NCBI GenBank assembly: GCA_017387685.1
Contig: JAFOEU010000098.1
Coordinates: 1-50,504 of the forward strand
Source of the DNA: Clostridia bacterium
GTDB lineage: Bacteria; Bacillota; Clostridia; Oscillospirales; CAG-272
Direction: 5' to 3'
Length of the DNA stretch: 50,504 bases
In this document: piece by piece, positions 49,520 through 50,504 of the stretch
Numbering within the stretch: the stretch's first letter is position 1
Layout of the letters: each line of letters begins with the position of its first letter
The notes under the pieces: model-generated
Seen by the model: the letters and a program-made list of their open reading frames with translations, nothing else
Told to the model about the DNA's origin: nothing
Database searches by the model: none
Position numbers and translations under genes: made by a program

Positions 49520-50220
49520 TTTCTCCACTTGTTTGCGAGATCCATTCTGTTTGTCAAAAGAGTATCAATGCCCATCGAGAAATACTTGTCGTAATCCTCC
49601 GCGGTGTCGGCGTAGTAAAGATTGCAATTGATGCCCGCCGCGTGCATCTTTTCGATGAGCGCCTCATCGAACATATCGAGCCAGAACTGAACGCCCGAGC
49701 AATGGTATTTCGTTGCCATTTCATAGATCTCGACGGTGTCCTTGGGGAGCTGGATAGCGGTGCGCGGGATCTCGGGCGCGACCTTTTCCATCCATTCAAG
49801 CTCGGAGGGAGAGCCGGCGAAGTAGACGCTCTTCCAAGCATCGTATTTTTCGACCAATTTGACGAGCTCGCGGATCAGATAACCATCCTCGCCGTGCTCC
49901 TTGAGGTGCATATTGAAGACGATCTTGTTCGCGAACTGCGCGAAGACCTCCTCTGCGGTGCAGAAGCCGACCTCCCAGCCGTGCTTTACGCCGATGTTCA
50001 ACTGCAAAAGCTCGTCGAGAGTTTTCTCCTTCAGCTTGCCCTCGCCGTCGGAAATACGCTCAAGAGTTCCGTCGTGGGAAACGATGAGCTTTTGATCCTT
50101 GGTGAGTCTGATATCAAATTCGATCTCGTCCGCACCGAGAGAAAGCGCCGCCGCGAAAGCGGGCAGAGTGTTCTCGGGCATTAACTTGGAAAGACCGCGA
50201 TGTGCACAAAATTTTTTCAT
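49516..50220 (-). CDS. Glycerophosphodiester phosphodiesterase (short)
   Basis: A 234-residue cytoplasmic GDPD. Catalytic residues are His7-Arg8 in CAHRGL, Glu34 and Asp36 in EIEFDIRL, and His49-Asp50 in SHDGT. No signal peptide. AAAAGGAA lies before the ATG. It is followed by a lipid kinase with a 4-bp overlap, which suggests a joint role in membrane-lipid or lipoteichoic-acid turnover (glycerol-3-phosphate and diacylglycerol recycling). Confidence 0.92.
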   Translation of the reverse strand: MKKFCAHRGLSKLMPENTLPAFAAALSLGADEIEFDIRLTKDQKLIVSHDGTLERISDGEGKLKEKTLDELLQLNIGVKHGWEVGFCTAEEVFAQFANKIVFNMHLKEHGEDGYLIRELVKLVEKYDAWKSVYFAGSPSELEWMEKVAPEIPRTAIQLPKDTVEIYEMATKYHCSGVQFWLDMFDEALIEKMHAAGINCNLYYADTAEDYDKYFSMGIDTLLTNRMDLANKWRK

Positions 50221-50504
50221 TGTTTTATATTCCTTTTCAAAATAAAATTCAGCTTAAAAGTTTTTGAGGTTTCTTAAGGAACTTTTTTCAAAAAGTTCCT
50301 TAAGTCGCCGTCCGCAGACGGCGAAACTCCCTCCGTGCTTCAAAGCGGCGCCGCCCCGGCGCCGTTTTGGAAGGAGTAAATCCTCCCGCAAGCGGGAGGA
50401 TTTCGCTCCTTCACCCCTGATGTACAAAATTATTTAACCAAACAAAACCAATATGAACAAATAAAATTATCACCGTAGAGAGCAGCGCCCCCGATCAACC
50501 GAAA
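50221..50504. repeat. Repeat-rich right edge
   Basis: No gene is visible. It holds the CTTAAGGAA...TTCCTTAAG hairpin (50273-50304), small GC-rich hairpins (GCCGTCCGCAGACGGC, CGGCGCCGCCCCGGCGCCG, TCCTCCCGCAAGCGGGAGGA) and, at 50464-50504, AAATTATCACCGTAGAGAGC, a partial relative of the element at 47.5 kb. Confidence 0.7.

Overview
The window looks like a chromosomal segment of an uncultured member of the Clostridia (Bacillota). The evidence is AGGAGG-type ribosome-binding sites, frequent TTG and GTG starts, sigma-A promoters with 17-18 bp spacers, RNase Y, Mini-RNase III, a YhaO/YhaN nuclease pair, S-layer-homology (SLH) domains, the GxDLY-type SGNH hydrolases and the lack of outer-membrane genes. 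The species cannot be told from sequence alone. No phage, transposase, CRISPR array, tRNA or rRNA gene body is visible, but the left edge looks like the promoter and leader of an rRNA operon that leaves the window leftwards.

Layout. 1-7 kb (+): ribokinase, a small membrane protein, galT, and the YhaO/YhaN pair. 7-14 kb (-): rny; then a run of DJ-1-like protein, CPBP protease, MltG, HD-domain protein and a membrane protein; then a glycerophosphodiesterase (GDPD). 14-26 kb (+): an envelope-rich block with a MATE exporter, an orphan lipoprotein substrate-binding protein, a lipoprotein serpin, an SLH protein overlapping an Amidase_6-type protein, an ECF sigma factor overlapping a four-repeat membrane partner, and a secreted CHAP-domain surface protein. 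26-29 kb (-): a GatD-like dehydrogenase and a GH2 glycosidase. 29.5-31.2 kb (+): two tandem ZIP transporters. 31.5-40.4 kb (-): cyclophilin; three SGNH hydrolases overlapping Mini-RNase III; and an operon of a large surface GDPD, nadE, a HAD phosphatase and a DUF559 endonuclease. 40.6-50.2 kb: an FAD protein (+), then (-) tpiA, pgk, thiI with a DUF2007-like protein and a DEDDh exonuclease, and a lipid kinase with a third GDPD. Taken together the genes suggest a host-associated, sugar-using anaerobe that invests in its cell surface (inference).

The most unusual content is in the intergenic DNA. It is filled with several families of structured repeats. Family A has ends made of 7-bp repeats (AGTTRYT) that start at, or within about 20 bp of, a stop codon at nine gene ends on both strands. 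Family B is chains of short hairpins with changing but always self-complementary arms and a constant spacer (GTGATAAT, GTGAAAT or CGATATR). Both families end in the same module (AAGGTRRA followed by a palindrome). Other elements have perfect long inverted repeats: 70 bp at 35464/35830, 53 bp (about 69 bp with mismatches) at 29091/29428, and 27 bp at 47549/47689. One of these contains a family B chain. A 12-bp motif, GTGCGAACATAG, occurs six times. These families, plus a possible Cys-containing C-terminal sorting signal and the four-repeat partner of the sigma factor, are the best candidates for something undescribed.
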